Positions 43,921 to 54,300 are shown, counted from the first letter of the stretch. The stretch: DNA of 64,000 nucleotides from Planctomycetota bacterium (GCA_020638735.1 JACKHZ010000016.1:1-64000); one strand, 5' to 3'. Notes: generated by a model not told the origin, from the letters alone. Numbers and translations: made by a program.

Positions 43921-46164
43921 TCAGCCGCCGCGCCGCCGGTTGCCGTTGCGCTGGGCGCCCCGGTCCTGGCCGGCGCCGCGCGAGGCCTTCTCGTAGTCCG
44001 GCAGCTCGAACGCCTCGGGCGGCAGCGCCCGCAGCGCCGCGTCGAGCGTCGTCACCAGGTCCTCTCGCTGCGCCTCGCTCGCCTTGGCGCGCAGCATCTC
44101 CGCGGTCTGCATCGCGGTGATCGCCAGGCCGTCGGTCGCGGCGACCGCCGAGGCGGGGCCGGCGAACACCTGCTGCAATTCGGCGAGGCACTCGGACAGG
44201 CCGCCCTGCTGCAGCGCGAGGCGCGCGAGCCCGGCGTGCGCCATGCCCTCGTAGTGCGTGCCGTCGGACTGGCCGGTGGCCGTGCGGTAGGCGGCGAAGC
44301 GCTCGAGCGCGCGCGTGTAGCTGGCGGCGGCCGCCTCGGGCTGCTGCCGGCGGCGGCGCTGTTCGGCGGCGACGAGGCTCGCGTAGCCGGCGAACCACGG
44401 CAGCGTCGCCGGCGCGTCGGCGGCGGCGAGCCGCTGCGCGTAGTCGTTCTCGAGCGCGTCGGGGCCGCCGTGCCGCAGCAGCTGCGCGCGCAGCCGCTCG
44501 TGCAGCAGCGCCGAAGCCGGGAAGCGCTCGAGCCCGCGCGTCAGCACCGCCGCGGTGTCCGGCGAGCGGAAGAAGTCGAGGAAGTCGTAGTGGTCGGCGA
44601 CGTGCACGTCGCGGCCGAGCGGATGCCGCGCCAGCAGGCTGTAGGCCGTGTGCACGTCGGTGGTCCATTCGCCGGGCCACTTCGCCTTCTGCTGCACGGC
44701 GTCGATGATCGCGTGCTGCCGCGCCTCGGCGAACAGCGCCAGCAGCTCGACCGCGAGCCGCCCCGGCGCGTCCGGTGGCAGGTCGGGCGCCGCCGCGATC
44801 GCCGCCGCGTAGGCCTTCGGCTTGTCGCCGCGCAGGTTGGCCGCGATCGCCGCCAGCGCCGCCGGGCGCCAGCCGTCGGCGCCGGCGGCGCGCGCCTCGG
44901 CGAGGCGCCGCTCGGCGTCCTCCAGCAGCAGCTCGCGCTGCCGCAGCAGCAGGCGCACCGCGCCGCGCGCGCTGGCCGGCTGCACGTCGAACGCCTGCAG
45001 CAGGCTCGACTCGGCGACGTCGAGCAGCGCGTCCGGGTCCTTCGGCTTGTCGGCCAGCGCCGCGTCGCGCGCGCTGGCCTCCGCGGCGCGGTCGACCGGC
45101 ACCGCCGCGGCGTAGCTCTGGCCGACCAGCACGCTCTGCCAGCGCTGCCCGTCGATCACCGACTCGCCGTCGGCGAGGCCCTGGTGGGCGGTGGCCAGCG
45201 TGCGGGCGTGGGTGGACTGCTCGCCGAAGCGCTGCAGCGCCGCGATCAGCTCGCCGCGTTCGTCCTGGGCGAGCGGCTCGCGCAGCGTGTCGGCGATCAG
45301 GTCGATGGCCAGCGGGTCGGCGGTCTCGACGAGACCCTTGCGCGCCTCCTTGGCGAGCGCCGGGTCGAGCCCGTTCTGGGCCATGCGCAACAGCTCCAGC
45401 GGCACCTGCTTGCCCTCGGCGAGCGCCAGCTCGAGCATGCGCTGGCGCTGCTCGCGGTCGGCGGCGGCGAACTCGCGTTCGACCGCCTCGCGGTCCTCGC
45501 TGTCGGGGCTCTGGATGCGCTGCTGCAGCGAGCGGTCGCCCTTGACCACCGGCGGCGCCTGGATCTTGCGCTGCTTGATGCCGTCGTCGAGCTGCGTCAG
45601 CACCGACTTGACGTCCCACGTGTAGAACACGTCGTAGGTCTCGCTGCCATCGAGCTCGACCATGATGTGCCGCGGCGAGATGCGCTTCTGGTCGAGGAAC
45701 TTCTCGAACACGATCGGCTCCATCGCGATGTGCTCGCCGCAGGTCACGCAGCCGAGCCGCGGGCACGGGATGCGGCGGCCATCGTCGTCGTAGTCGCGCG
45801 GGTTGTGGCGGTAGACGGACGCGATCACGCACACGTACGGCTCGAACAGCTTGCCGACCTCGGGATCGCGGTAGCGCACGCCGGCGTAGTGCTCGCTGGC
45901 GATCTCGCCGTCCATGTTGACGCAGACGAGGATCGGCTTCTTGGTCGCCTGCGACAGCCGCACCGCGTCGTCCCACGTGCGCTGCCAGCGGATCTGCACC
46001 GGCTTCGCCCAGTCCTCGGCGGTGGGCGCGTACCACATCTGCTCGGGCACCAATCCGGGCGGGGCGGGAACGCCTTCTTGCGCCGACAGGGCGGCAGTGG
46101 CGGCGGCGAACGACAGCAGCAGCGGCGCGAACGCGGATCGGGTCGGGGTCACCTGGGAACGCAT
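43921..46164 (-). CDS. Large exported protein with thioredoxin-like N-terminus and helical repeats
   Basis: 747-residue exported protein with signal peptide about 1-28 (FAPLLLSFAAATAALSAQ). Residues about 50-190 resemble a Trx_7/DUF255-like thioredoxin fold (WQRTWDDAVRLSQATKKPIL, YRDPEVGKLFEPYVCVIASV, RRIPCPRLGCVTCGEHI with C-x2-C, then RHIMVELDG). The remaining 550 residues are alpha-helical TPR/HEAT-like repeats ending in an Arg/Gly-rich basic tail (QRNGNRRRGG). ATG 46164 is preferred over ATG 46176 because a TATGGT box ends 7 nt before it. The C-x2-C pair could bind metal or be redox active; function unknown. Confidence 0.75.
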   Translation of the reverse strand: MRSQVTPTRSAFAPLLLSFAAATAALSAQEGVPAPPGLVPEQMWYAPTAEDWAKPVQIRWQRTWDDAVRLSQATKKPILVCVNMDGEIASEHYAGVRYRDPEVGKLFEPYVCVIASVYRHNPRDYDDDGRRIPCPRLGCVTCGEHIAMEPIVFEKFLDQKRISPRHIMVELDGSETYDVFYTWDVKSVLTQLDDGIKQRKIQAPPVVKGDRSLQQRIQSPDSEDREAVEREFAAADREQRQRMLELALAEGKQVPLELLRMAQNGLDPALAKEARKGLVETADPLAIDLIADTLREPLAQDERGELIAALQRFGEQSTHARTLATAHQGLADGESVIDGQRWQSVLVGQSYAAAVPVDRAAEASARDAALADKPKDPDALLDVAESSLLQAFDVQPASARGAVRLLLRQRELLLEDAERRLAEARAAGADGWRPAALAAIAANLRGDKPKAYAAAIAAAPDLPPDAPGRLAVELLALFAEARQHAIIDAVQQKAKWPGEWTTDVHTAYSLLARHPLGRDVHVADHYDFLDFFRSPDTAAVLTRGLERFPASALLHERLRAQLLRHGGPDALENDYAQRLAAADAPATLPWFAGYASLVAAEQRRRRQQPEAAAASYTRALERFAAYRTATGQSDGTHYEGMAHAGLARLALQQGGLSECLAELQQVFAGPASAVAATDGLAITAMQTAEMLRAKASEAQREDLVTTLDAALRALPPEAFELPDYEKASRGAGQDRGAQRNGNRRRGG

Positions 46165-46171
46165 AGCGACG

Positions 46172-46177
46172 ACCATA
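46172..46177 (-). promoter_or_regulatory. -10-like box of large exported-protein gene
   Basis: Minus-strand TATGGT, 7 nt before ATG 46164. The upstream alternative ATG 46176 lies inside this box, which argues for the downstream start. Confidence 0.4.
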
Positions 46178-46241
46178 GCAAGCCGTTGTGTCGCTGTGGT
46201 GTCACACGAAGGTGACGCCGTCCGGCTGCGTCACCGCCGCG

Positions 46242-47594
46242 TCACGGCAGCTGCCCGCGCAGCGCGTCAGCCGGTTCGCCGCGCAGCCGCACGACGCGGG
46301 CTTCGCCGCCGTCGACGAGCACTTCCGCGGGCGCCGCGTGGCTCAGGAACCTGGTCGGGCTGTAGCTGAGGCCGTAGGCGCCGCAGTGCAACAGCGCCAG
46401 CAGGTCGCCGGCAAGCAGCGCCGGCAGCGGCAGCTGCTCGGCGAAGCGATCCGCGGGCGTGCACAGGGGGCCGCCGATCGTCACCGGTGTCTCTGCCGCG
46501 GCGCGCAACCGGTCGGCGCAGACGACCAGCGGCGGCCGCCGCACGATCGCGCCGAAGCCGGCCTGCGCCGCGGCGTGGTGCAGGCCGCCGTCGAGCGCTG
46601 CGTGGTGCTCGCCGCCGCTCACCTTCTGCCGCACGACGCGCGTCAGGTAGACGCCGGCCGGCGCGGCGAGGTAGCGGCCCAGCTCGACGAACCAGCGGCG
46701 GCCGGGACGATCGTGGGCGGCGATCACCTCGGCGAGGCCGCGGCCGGCGGCATCGAGGTCGAACTCCGGGTCGCCGGCGAACACCGCGATGCCGAAGCCG
46801 CCGCCGACGTCGAGTTCGTCGAAGGCGACGCCGAGGTCGCGCTCCCAGCGTGCGGCGTGTTCGGCCAGGGCGCGCGCCTGGGCGACGAACGCGGCGGCGT
46901 CGAAGCACTGCGTGCCGCCGTAGACGTGCAGGCCGGTGAGGCGCAGCGACGGCGCCGCGTCGATGGCGAGGACCAGCTCCGGCACCTGTTCGGCGTCGAC
47001 GCCGAAGCGGCTGCTGCGGCCGCCCATGCGCATGCGCGCGCCGCCGAGCCCGGACGGCAGGTTGACGCGGATCGCGACGGCGGCGACCAAGTCGCGCGCC
47101 GCCGCCAGCCGCGCCAGCTCGTCGAGCTCGTCGCGCGACTCGACGTGGAACGTGCCGAGCCCGCGGGCAAGCGCGGCGTCGAGTTCGGCGGCGGCCTTGC
47201 CGGGGCCGGCGAAGCGCAGCGACGCGGGCGCGTGGCCGGCCGCCTCAGCGACCAGCAGTTCGCCGAGCGAAGCGATCTCGCAGCCGACACCGGCGCCGCG
47301 CAGGCACGCGGTCACCGCCAGCGACGGGTTGGCCTTGATCGACCACAACAGCTCGACGCGCGGCCCGAGCGCTGCCTGCACGCGACGCGCGCGCTCGCGC
47401 AGCGTCGGCGCCGAGAACACGTAGAGCGGCGTGCCGAAGCGGTCGGCGAGCTCGGCGACCGGCACGCCGTCGACGGCGAGGCGGTCGGTGTCGGCGCAGC
47501 CGAGCGCGCGCAGGGCCGCCACCACGGCGGGGTCGCGCTGGCCGGTGCCGTCGTGTTCGGGGCGGCTGTCGTCAGGCGTCACCGGATCGCTCAC
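46242..47594 (-). CDS. Type III PLP-dependent decarboxylase (DAP/ornithine decarboxylase family)
   Basis: 450-residue PLP enzyme with an alanine-racemase-fold barrel and C-terminal beta domain, as in diaminopimelate, ornithine or carboxynorspermidine decarboxylases. The PLP lysine is Lys87 in WSIKANPSLA. Other motifs are GCEIASLGEL, HVESRDELDEL, HVYGGTQCFD, ELDVGGGFGI, ELGRYLAAPAG, GGPLCTPADR (catalytic Cys and Asp across the dimer) and HCGAYGLSYSP. GTG 47594 is chosen (TACCAT box 6 nt upstream, no near ATG). EPGRY-type decarboxylases associated with exopolysaccharide clusters are an alternative to LysA. The 40-residue N-terminal extension is unusual. Substrate unresolved. Confidence 0.88.
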   Translation of the reverse strand: MSDPVTPDDSRPEHDGTGQRDPAVVAALRALGCADTDRLAVDGVPVAELADRFGTPLYVFSAPTLRERARRVQAALGPRVELLWSIKANPSLAVTACLRGAGVGCEIASLGELLVAEAAGHAPASLRFAGPGKAAAELDAALARGLGTFHVESRDELDELARLAAARDLVAAVAIRVNLPSGLGGARMRMGGRSSRFGVDAEQVPELVLAIDAAPSLRLTGLHVYGGTQCFDAAAFVAQARALAEHAARWERDLGVAFDELDVGGGFGIAVFAGDPEFDLDAAGRGLAEVIAAHDRPGRRWFVELGRYLAAPAGVYLTRVVRQKVSGGEHHAALDGGLHHAAAQAGFGAIVRRPPLVVCADRLRAAAETPVTIGGPLCTPADRFAEQLPLPALLAGDLLALLHCGAYGLSYSPTRFLSHAAPAEVLVDGGEARVVRLRGEPADALRGQLP

Positions 47595-47600
47595 CGCCGC

Positions 47601-47606
47601 ATGGTA
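47601..47606 (-). promoter_or_regulatory. -10-like box of PLP-decarboxylase gene
   Basis: Minus-strand TACCAT, 6 nt before GTG 47594. Part of the recurrent TAnnnT pattern. Confidence 0.4.
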
Positions 47607-47730
47607 GGCGCGGTGGCAACGGCACCAAGCAATTCCTGCGCTCGGGGCGCGGCGCACGGGCTTCCGCGCGGGGAGTCCTCCTGCGATGATCGCTGCGCTG
47701 CCGCGGCCTCGGAGTCCGGCCCGACGACGC

Positions 47731-48237
47731 ATGGTGGAGATCGTGACCTTGCAGCGCGCCCCGACGCGCAAGACCTTCGTGTGGCTGTCGCCGCTGTGGT
47801 TCGTCGTCGGCGTGCTGCTCGCGGTGCAGTGGCACGGCCACGGCTGGCAGCTGTTCTCGATCGGCGCGCTGCCGGGAGTGTGGGCCACGTTCCTGCTCGG
47901 CGCCGAAGTGCCCGGTTCCGGTACGTCCGGGGCGAACGGCACGGTGCTCGGCTGGGTGCTGCCGTCGCTGCTGTGCGGCGCGGCGGTGATGTGGCTGCTC
48001 GGCACGCTGCTCGATCGGCTGGAGACCGACGCCCGGCTGTGGCTCGGCGCGCTGGTGCTCGGCGCGGCGGTCGCCGGCTACGTGCTGCTGCAGGGCTACA
48101 ACGACCTCGACGGCGCGATCGACCATCACGGCTCGTTCTTCGCGTTCGTCGTCTGCGCGCTGCAGCTCGGCAGCTACGGCGCGACCTTGCTGCTGCTGGC
48201 GATCGGCGCCGGGCGCGGCGGGGCGGGGGCGCGGTGA
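47731..48237 (+). CDS. Four-helix integral membrane protein of unknown function
   Basis: 168-residue hydrophobic protein with about four membrane helices (FVWLSPLWFVVGVLLAV; GVWATFLLGAEV; GWVLPSLLCGAAVMWLLGTL; LGALVLGAAVAGYVLL, FFAFVVCALQLGSYGATLLL). No conserved motif is recognised. ATG 47731 was chosen as it begins just before the first helix; ATG 47686 would add a basic 15-residue extension and has a modest GGAG upstream. It overlaps the cytidine deaminase start by four bases (GTGA), so it belongs to the nucleoside-catabolism operon and could be an accessory membrane factor. Confidence 0.65.
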   Translation: MVEIVTLQRAPTRKTFVWLSPLWFVVGVLLAVQWHGHGWQLFSIGALPGVWATFLLGAEVPGSGTSGANGTVLGWVLPSLLCGAAVMWLLGTLLDRLETDARLWLGALVLGAAVAGYVLLQGYNDLDGAIDHHGSFFAFVVCALQLGSYGATLLLLAIGAGRGGAGAR

Positions 48238-48650
48238 GCGGCGCGGCTCCGTCGGCGGCCGACGTCGATCGGCTGATCGCGGCGGCGGTCGCGGTGCGGC
48301 AGCGTGCCTACGCGCCGGCGTCGGGGTTCCAGGTCGGCGCGGCCGTGCTGACGCCCGATGGTGCGGTGCACGTCGGCTGCAACGTCGAGAACGCGAGCTA
48401 CGGGCTGACGGTCTGCGCCGAACGCCACGCGGTCGCCGCCGCCGTCGCCGCCGGCGCGCGCGCGATCGTCGCGGTGGCGATCGTCACGGGGCTCGACGAG
48501 CCGGCCCGGCCGTGCGGCGCGTGCCGCCAGGTGCTGGCCGAGTTCGGCGCATCGATGCCGGTGGTGCTGGTCGGCAACGGCGGTCGGCGCGTCGTCACCG
48601 ACCTCGCGACGTTGCTGCCCGAGCCGTTCACGTTCGATCGCCTGCGCTGA
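48234..48650 (+). CDS. cdd: Cytidine deaminase
   Basis: 138-residue zinc enzyme converting (deoxy)cytidine to (deoxy)uridine. All catalytic elements are visible: VENASYGLTVCAERHA with zinc ligand Cys61 and proton-shuttle Glu63, and ARPCGACRQ with zinc ligands Cys94 and Cys97. Length is that of homotetrameric deaminases. GTG 48234 overlaps the preceding stop (GTGA). Downstream come deoC and an aldehyde dehydrogenase, forming a pyrimidine deoxynucleoside catabolic operon with a 94-bp repeat-bearing gap. Confidence 0.96.
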   Translation: MSGAAPSAADVDRLIAAAVAVRQRAYAPASGFQVGAAVLTPDGAVHVGCNVENASYGLTVCAERHAVAAAVAAGARAIVAVAIVTGLDEPARPCGACRQVLAEFGASMPVVLVGNGGRRVVTDLATLLPEPFTFDRLR

Positions 48651-48652
48651 GT

Positions 48653-48706
48653 AGGCGACCGGCCGCGGGAGCCAGGCGACCGGCCGCGGGAGCCAGGCGA
48701 CCGGCC
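48653..48706. repeat. 21-bp tandem repeat, 2.6 units, between cdd and deoC
   Basis: AGGCGACCGGCCGCGGGAGCC at 48653-48673 and 48674-48694, with a partial third copy to 48706. Each unit contains the palindrome CCGGCCGCGG. The repeats fill most of the cdd-deoC gap and could fold into RNA hairpins. Confidence 0.85.
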
Positions 48707-48744
48707 TTGGATTTCCGCCGCCGCGCGCGGCACGATCGCCGGCC

Positions 48745-49644
48745 ATGGTTTCCCAGTCGGCCTTCCGCGTGCCGCCGGTCGATGCGGTCGCGCTCGAGAC
48801 GCGCGCGCAGGACCTCGCCACCCGTTCGATCAAGCAGGCGGCGAAGGCCGAAGGGCTGCGCATGGCCATCGCGATGATGGACCTGACGACGCTCGAAGGC
48901 ATGGACACGCCGGGCAAGGTGCGGCAGCTGTGCCAGAAGGCGCGGCGGCCGCTGCCGAGCAGGAGCGACGTGCCGGGCTGCGCCGCGGTCTGCGTCTACC
49001 CGGACCTGGTCGAGGTCGCCGTCGACGCGGTCGCCGGCAGCGCGGTGCAGGTCGCGTCGGTCGCCACCGGCTTCCCCGCGGGCCGCACCGATCGCCGTAC
49101 CAAGCTGCGGGAGGTCGAGCTGGCGGTGAAGGCCGGCGCCACCGAGATCGACATGGTCATCGACCGCGGCGCGTTCCTCAGCGGGCGCCACGCGCTGGTG
49201 CACGACGAGATCGCGGCGGTCAAGCAGGCGTGCGGCGACGCGCACCTCAAGGTGATCCTCGAGACCGGCGAACTGAAGACCTACGACAACGTGCGCCGCG
49301 CCTGTCAGATCGCGCTGCTCGGCGGCGCCGACTTCTTGAAGACCAGCACCGGCAAGGTCTCGCCGGCGAGCACGCCGCCGGTGGTGCTGCTGATGCTCGA
49401 GGTGGTGCGCGACTGGTTCCTCGACACCGGCCACATGGTCGGCGTCAAGGCGGCCGGCGGCATCCGCACCAGCAAGGACGCGCTGCGTTACCTGGTGATG
49501 GTCGCCGAGACCTGTGGCGACGCGTGGCTGTCGCCGCAGTGGTTCCGCTTCGGCGCCAGCTCGCTGCTCAACGACGTGTTGATGCAGCTCGAGCGCCTGC
49601 GCACCGGGCGCTACCAGCGGCCGACCGACTTCAGCAGCGATTGA
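48745..49644 (+). CDS. deoC: Deoxyribose-phosphate aldolase
   Basis: 299-residue class I aldolase cleaving 2-deoxyribose-5-phosphate to glyceraldehyde-3-phosphate and acetaldehyde. Motifs are AIAMMDLTTLEGMDTPGK (substrate Asp), CVYPDLVEVAVDA, ATGFPAG, EIDMVIDRGAFLSG, KVILETGEL, the Schiff-base Lys199 in DFLKTSTGK, and VGVKAAGGIRT with the activating Lys. It is longer than E. coli DeoC (259), because of a 45-residue N-terminal helix region. An aldehyde dehydrogenase starts 12 nt downstream, suited to removing the acetaldehyde. Confidence 0.96.
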   Translation: MVSQSAFRVPPVDAVALETRAQDLATRSIKQAAKAEGLRMAIAMMDLTTLEGMDTPGKVRQLCQKARRPLPSRSDVPGCAAVCVYPDLVEVAVDAVAGSAVQVASVATGFPAGRTDRRTKLREVELAVKAGATEIDMVIDRGAFLSGRHALVHDEIAAVKQACGDAHLKVILETGELKTYDNVRRACQIALLGGADFLKTSTGKVSPASTPPVVLLMLEVVRDWFLDTGHMVGVKAAGGIRTSKDALRYLVMVAETCGDAWLSPQWFRFGASSLLNDVLMQLERLRTGRYQRPTDFSSD

Positions 49645-49656
49645 CCGAGAACGACC

Positions 49657-51189
49657 ATGGCGAAGACCGAGAAGAAGGCGCGCGGCAAGCGCGCGCAGCC
49701 CAAGGGCCCGGCGCTGCAGTTCGGCGGCAAGTGGGCCTACGCGCCGGCGCCGGAGAGCACCGACGTCGTCACGCTGCGCGAGCGCTACGACCTGTTCGTC
49801 GGCGGCAGCTTCGTGCGGCCGAAGAGCCGGCGCTGGTTCCCGACCGTCAACCCGGCGACCGGTCACTCGCTGGCCGAGGTCGCCTACGCCAACGCCGCCG
49901 ACGTCGACCTGGCGGTGCAGGCGGCGAAGAAGGCGCTGCCGGGCTGGCGCAAGCTGAGCGGCGACGACCGCGCGCGCTACCTGTTCCGCATCGCCCGCAT
50001 CCTGCTCGAGCGCGCCCGCGAGTTCGCGGTGCTCGAGACGATGGACAACGGCAAGCCGATCAAGGAGACCCGCGACGTCGACGTGCCGCTGGCGGCGCAG
50101 CACTTCTTCCACCACGCCGGTTGGGCCGACAAGCTCGAACTGCTGTTCCCCGGCGCGGCGGCCGGCCAGAAGCCGGAGCCGGTCGGCGTCGTCGGCCAGA
50201 TCATCCCGTGGAACTTCCCGCTGCTGATGGCGGCGTGGAAGGTCGCGCCGGCGCTCGCCGGCGGCAACACCGTGGTGCTGAAGCCGGCGGAGACGTCGCC
50301 GCTGACGGCCTTGCTGTTGTGCGAGGTGTTCCAGCAGGCCGAGCTGCCGCCCGGCGTCGTCAACGTCATCACCGGCGACGGCGCGACCGGCAAGGCGCTG
50401 GTCGAGCACCCGGGCCTCGACAAGGTCGCGTTCACCGGTAGCACCGAGGTCGGCAAGCAGATCCAGGCCGCGGTCGCCGGCCGCAAGGTCGATCTGACGC
50501 TGGAGCTCGGCGGCAAGGCCGCGCACCTGGTGTTCGAGGACGCGGCGCTCGACCAGGCGGTCGAAGGTGTCGTGCGCGGCATCTTCTTCAACCAGGGCCA
50601 CGTCTGCTGCGCCGGGTCGCGGCTGTTGGTGCAGGAGTCGGTGCACGACACGTTCGTGCAGAAGCTGCAGCGGCGCATGGCGCGCATCCGCGTCGGCGAC
50701 CCGCTCGACAAGAACACCGACATGGGCGCGATCCACTCGCAGGCCCAGCTGGCCCGCATCCAGGAACTCGTGCAGGCCGGCGTCGACGAAGGTGCCGAGC
50801 TGTTTCAGCCCGCGTGCAGCCTGCCGCGTCACGGCTACTGGTTCGCGCCGACGATGTTCACCGGCGTCACGCAGTCGCACCGCATCAGCCGCGAGGAGAT
50901 CTTCGGCCCGGTGCTGTCGGTGTCGACGTTCCGCACGCCCGACGAGGCGGTGCAGAAGGCCAACGACACCAGCTACGGCCTGTCGGCGGGCATCTGGACC
51001 GACAAGGGCGCGCGCATCCTGTGGGTCGCCGAGCGCATGCGGGCCGGTGTGGTGTGGAACAACACCTTCAACCGCTTCGACGCCGCGTCGCCGTTCGGCG
51101 GCTTCAAGGAGTCGGGCTTCGGCCGCGAGGGCGGTCGCCAGGGCATGCGCGCCTACGTGCGCATGCCGGGCGCGCTGCTGCCGGGCTGA
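49657..51189 (+). CDS. NAD(P)-dependent aldehyde dehydrogenase
   Basis: 510-residue aldehyde dehydrogenase with a basic N-terminal extension (EKKARGKRAQPKG) of about 20 residues. Catalytic residues are present: PWNFPL (oxyanion Asn), LELGGKA (general-base Glu), and NQGHVCCAGSR with nucleophile Cys317, followed by EEIFGPV. Nicotinamide-binding FTGSTEVGK is intact. Placed directly after deoC, it most likely oxidises acetaldehyde from deoxyribose breakdown to acetate. A non-catalytic homologue sits at 62303. Confidence 0.95.
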   Translation: MAKTEKKARGKRAQPKGPALQFGGKWAYAPAPESTDVVTLRERYDLFVGGSFVRPKSRRWFPTVNPATGHSLAEVAYANAADVDLAVQAAKKALPGWRKLSGDDRARYLFRIARILLERAREFAVLETMDNGKPIKETRDVDVPLAAQHFFHHAGWADKLELLFPGAAAGQKPEPVGVVGQIIPWNFPLLMAAWKVAPALAGGNTVVLKPAETSPLTALLLCEVFQQAELPPGVVNVITGDGATGKALVEHPGLDKVAFTGSTEVGKQIQAAVAGRKVDLTLELGGKAAHLVFEDAALDQAVEGVVRGIFFNQGHVCCAGSRLLVQESVHDTFVQKLQRRMARIRVGDPLDKNTDMGAIHSQAQLARIQELVQAGVDEGAELFQPACSLPRHGYWFAPTMFTGVTQSHRISREEIFGPVLSVSTFRTPDEAVQKANDTSYGLSAGIWTDKGARILWVAERMRAGVVWNNTFNRFDAASPFGGFKESGFGREGGRQGMRAYVRMPGALLPG

Positions 51190-51366
51190 GTGGCGCGACG
51201 TGCCGCTGCGCGGTTCCGCGCGCTGCTGTGCGATCTGACGCGCAGACGCTCGCGGTTCCGTCTGCGTAACAGGCGAACCGGCATCGCGCGCGAACGGTGA
51301 CTCCGGCGGGGCGGCATGCACGTTGCCCTCGGGCAGGTGCCCCTCGACCCCTGCCCCGCCCGCGCC

Positions 51367-54300
51367 ATGTTGCGAAGCCCGTCCCTGTCGCTGTTGCTGG
51401 CGACGCTGTCGTGCGCAGCGTCCCTGACGCAGAGCCTCTTCGCCCAAGAACTCGTCACTCAGAGCGCCGCCGAGCGCTGCGCTGCGGCGCTGCTGCGCGG
51501 GGACGTCGAGGCTGCGGCCGCCGCCGCGTCTTCCGCCGAGGACCCGGCCGAACGCGCGCGGCTGCAGGCCGCGGTGCTGCCGCCGTCGCAGCGACCGCTG
51601 GCGATGCTCGGCGTCGCGGCCCGGCATCGCGACAGTCGCGAGGCCGATCTGGCGCTGCTCGCCGGTGCTGCCGCGATTGCCGTGCGGCGCGACCACGGGC
51701 GCTCGCTGCCGGAGCTGCGTGACTGGATCGACTTCGAGGACATCCGGGACGACACCGACGATCTGGCGCCGGCGCCGCTGGTGGTCGGCCTGTGGCGTGA
51801 GTTGGCGTACCGTCGTGAGCACGGCGGCGATCTGCAGCTGCTGGCCGAAACCGAACGACTGCTGCGTGAGGTCAGTGTGTCCCGCTTCGGTTTCGAACCG
51901 GTGCGAGTCGCGCCGACGACTCCTTGGGTGCTGCCCGAGCGCCGCGAGGACCTGCTGCTGCGCGCCTGGCGTCGGCAGCCCGGTCGCAGTGATTGGGCGG
52001 AGCTCGCGGACCTCGGCCGCGTCGACGTCGAGCAGCACCTGCCGCTGCGGCGGCAGGAGCCGCTCGCCGCGCTGTCCGCCGGCGACTGGCTGGTCGAGCT
52101 GTCGTCGACCTCGACCCGCTGGCGGTCGATGCGTGCCGTCGAGGTCAGCGACCTCGACGTCGTCGCGATCTACGACCGTCAGCGCATCGCGCTCGGCGCA
52201 TGGCGTGACGGCACGCCGGTCGATGCGGGCAGATGGTGGTGGCGGCGCGGCGGTGGTCAGGTGGGCGCTGGCGAAGTCGTCGAATGCACGTTCGCCGGCG
52301 GCTCCGTGGTGATCGTCGGCGACGACGTCCAGCAGCAGGTGACGAGCGGCGGCGAACTGTTCGTCGAGGTCGGCGGTCAGCGCGCCAGGGTTCCGATCGG
52401 CTCCGATCGCTGGTGGCACCACGTCGAAGGGCATTCCCGCTGGCAGGCCCACCTGATGGTCGATCGGCCGCTGTATCGGCCCGGCGAGACGGTGCTCGGG
52501 CGCCTCGTGCTGCGCGAGACCGTTGCCGACGGCGACGGTCTCGACGCCGTACTGACGAGTCGCCCCGCGGCCTGGCGTGACGTCGAACTGCGCGCGCTCG
52601 AGCACGGTGACGAGGTGCGGCTGACCGGCCGCACCGACGCCGACGGTGTGTGGCGCTTCGAGGTGCCGCTCGCGGAGTGGGTGTCGACCGGCGCAGTGCC
52701 GTTCGTCGTCTACGCCGCGCGCGATGCCGACCCCGATGCCGACGCCGATGGCGTGCGACGTGCCGCGATCGTCTACCAGGGCCGGCCGTGCACGGTCGCG
52801 AGCTTCCGCCGCGCGGCGTGCACGCTCGATGTCGAGGGGCCGAAGCGCGTGCCGGCCGGCGACGACGCCGCGGTCGCGCTGGTGGCGCGTTGGGCGTCCG
52901 GCGCACCGGCGAGCGGGCTCGCGGTCGAGGCCGAGGTGCAGTTGTTCGGCATCGATGTGCGCACCGAGAAGCACTCGCTGGTGACTGGCGAGGACGGTCG
53001 CACCGTGCTCGAGCTGCCGCTGCAGCGCACCCGTGCGGCGCGCGCGCGCGCGACCTTCCACGTCGACACGCCGGACGGGCGCAAGCGGCACGTGTTCGAC
53101 GTCGAGGTCGTGCAGCCGCCGCCGCCGACCACCGGCGGTGGCGACGGAGCCGTCACCAGCCAATGGCGCAGGCTGCGCCTGCTGCCGCCGGCATTGGCGA
53201 TCGTCGGCCAGCCGTGCCAGCTGCGTTGTCGCGGCCCGGCCAACGGGCAGGCGCTGCTGGCGATCGGCCGCGGCACCGGCACGCGGCTGCGGCAACTGCA
53301 GTTCGACGCGATGGGCGAAGCGGTCGTCGAGCTGACGCCGACGCGCGCCGAATGGCCAGCGCTCGACCTGCGCGTCGCCAACGCATCGTGGTCGACCAGC
53401 GAGCGCGTGCCGCTGCTGCTCGGTGCGGCCAACGCGCCGGTCATCGAGCTGCCGCAGCGCGGCGCGCCCGGTAGCACGGTCGAGTGTCGGGTCGCCACCG
53501 GGGTCGCCGGCGCCATCGTCACCGTCGCGGTCGTCGACGAACGGGTGTTCGCGATCGCCGAGGATCGCACGCCGGATCCGGCGGTGGCGCTGCGTCCTTC
53601 GGCGCCGCACGCGTCGTGGCGTCGCACGAACAGCGCCGTGGCGTTGGCGGGCGAAGAGCTGCTCGCGTCGCTGCTGGTCGATGGGCGGGTGCCGCCGGCC
53701 TGGTACGGCGGTTCGCTCGACCGCGGCACTCCCGCAAGCGGCGGACCGGCCAGCGCGGCCGGCGGGGCCGGACAGTTGCGCAGCGACTTCCGCTCGACGG
53801 CTGCGTTCGTCACGGTGATCGCCGATGCCGCAGGTGTCGCGGTGCTGCCGATCGCGCTGCCGGACGACCTGACCACCTGGCGCGTGACGGTGGTCGGGGC
53901 GACGCCGGACGGCGCGGCGTTCGTCGAGCGCAGGTCGCTGGTGACCCGTCTGCCGCTCGCCGCCGAACCGGTGCTGCCGCGCGTGCTGCGGGTCGGCGAC
54001 GCGGTGCAGGTGCCGGTCGTCGTCGATCGTGGAGAACACGCTGCCGAGGCCGTCGCGGTCGATCTGTCCGTGCGCAGCGAAGACGCCGCGTTGCTCGTCG
54101 AGGGCGGCGCGCAGACCGTGACCCCGGCAGCAGGGCGCGCCGCGACCGCGGCGATCACGCTGCGGGGCGCGGCCGCAGGGCCGGCGCCGTTGGCGCTGGA
54201 AGCGGTCGCCGGCGCGCTCGCCGATCGTTCGCGACGCGTGCTCGACGTGCAACCGGACGCGGTGGCGCGGCCGCTGTCAGCGGCGGCGATGGGCGAAGGC

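Noticed and set aside
48628..54252. Open frame of 1,874 codons on the minus strand across deoC, the aldehyde dehydrogenase and the A2M gene
   Set aside because: Long antisense frames are expected in such GC-rich DNA. The predicted protein is low-complexity (Arg, His, Gln, Asp), shows no domain, and lies against three well-identified genes.
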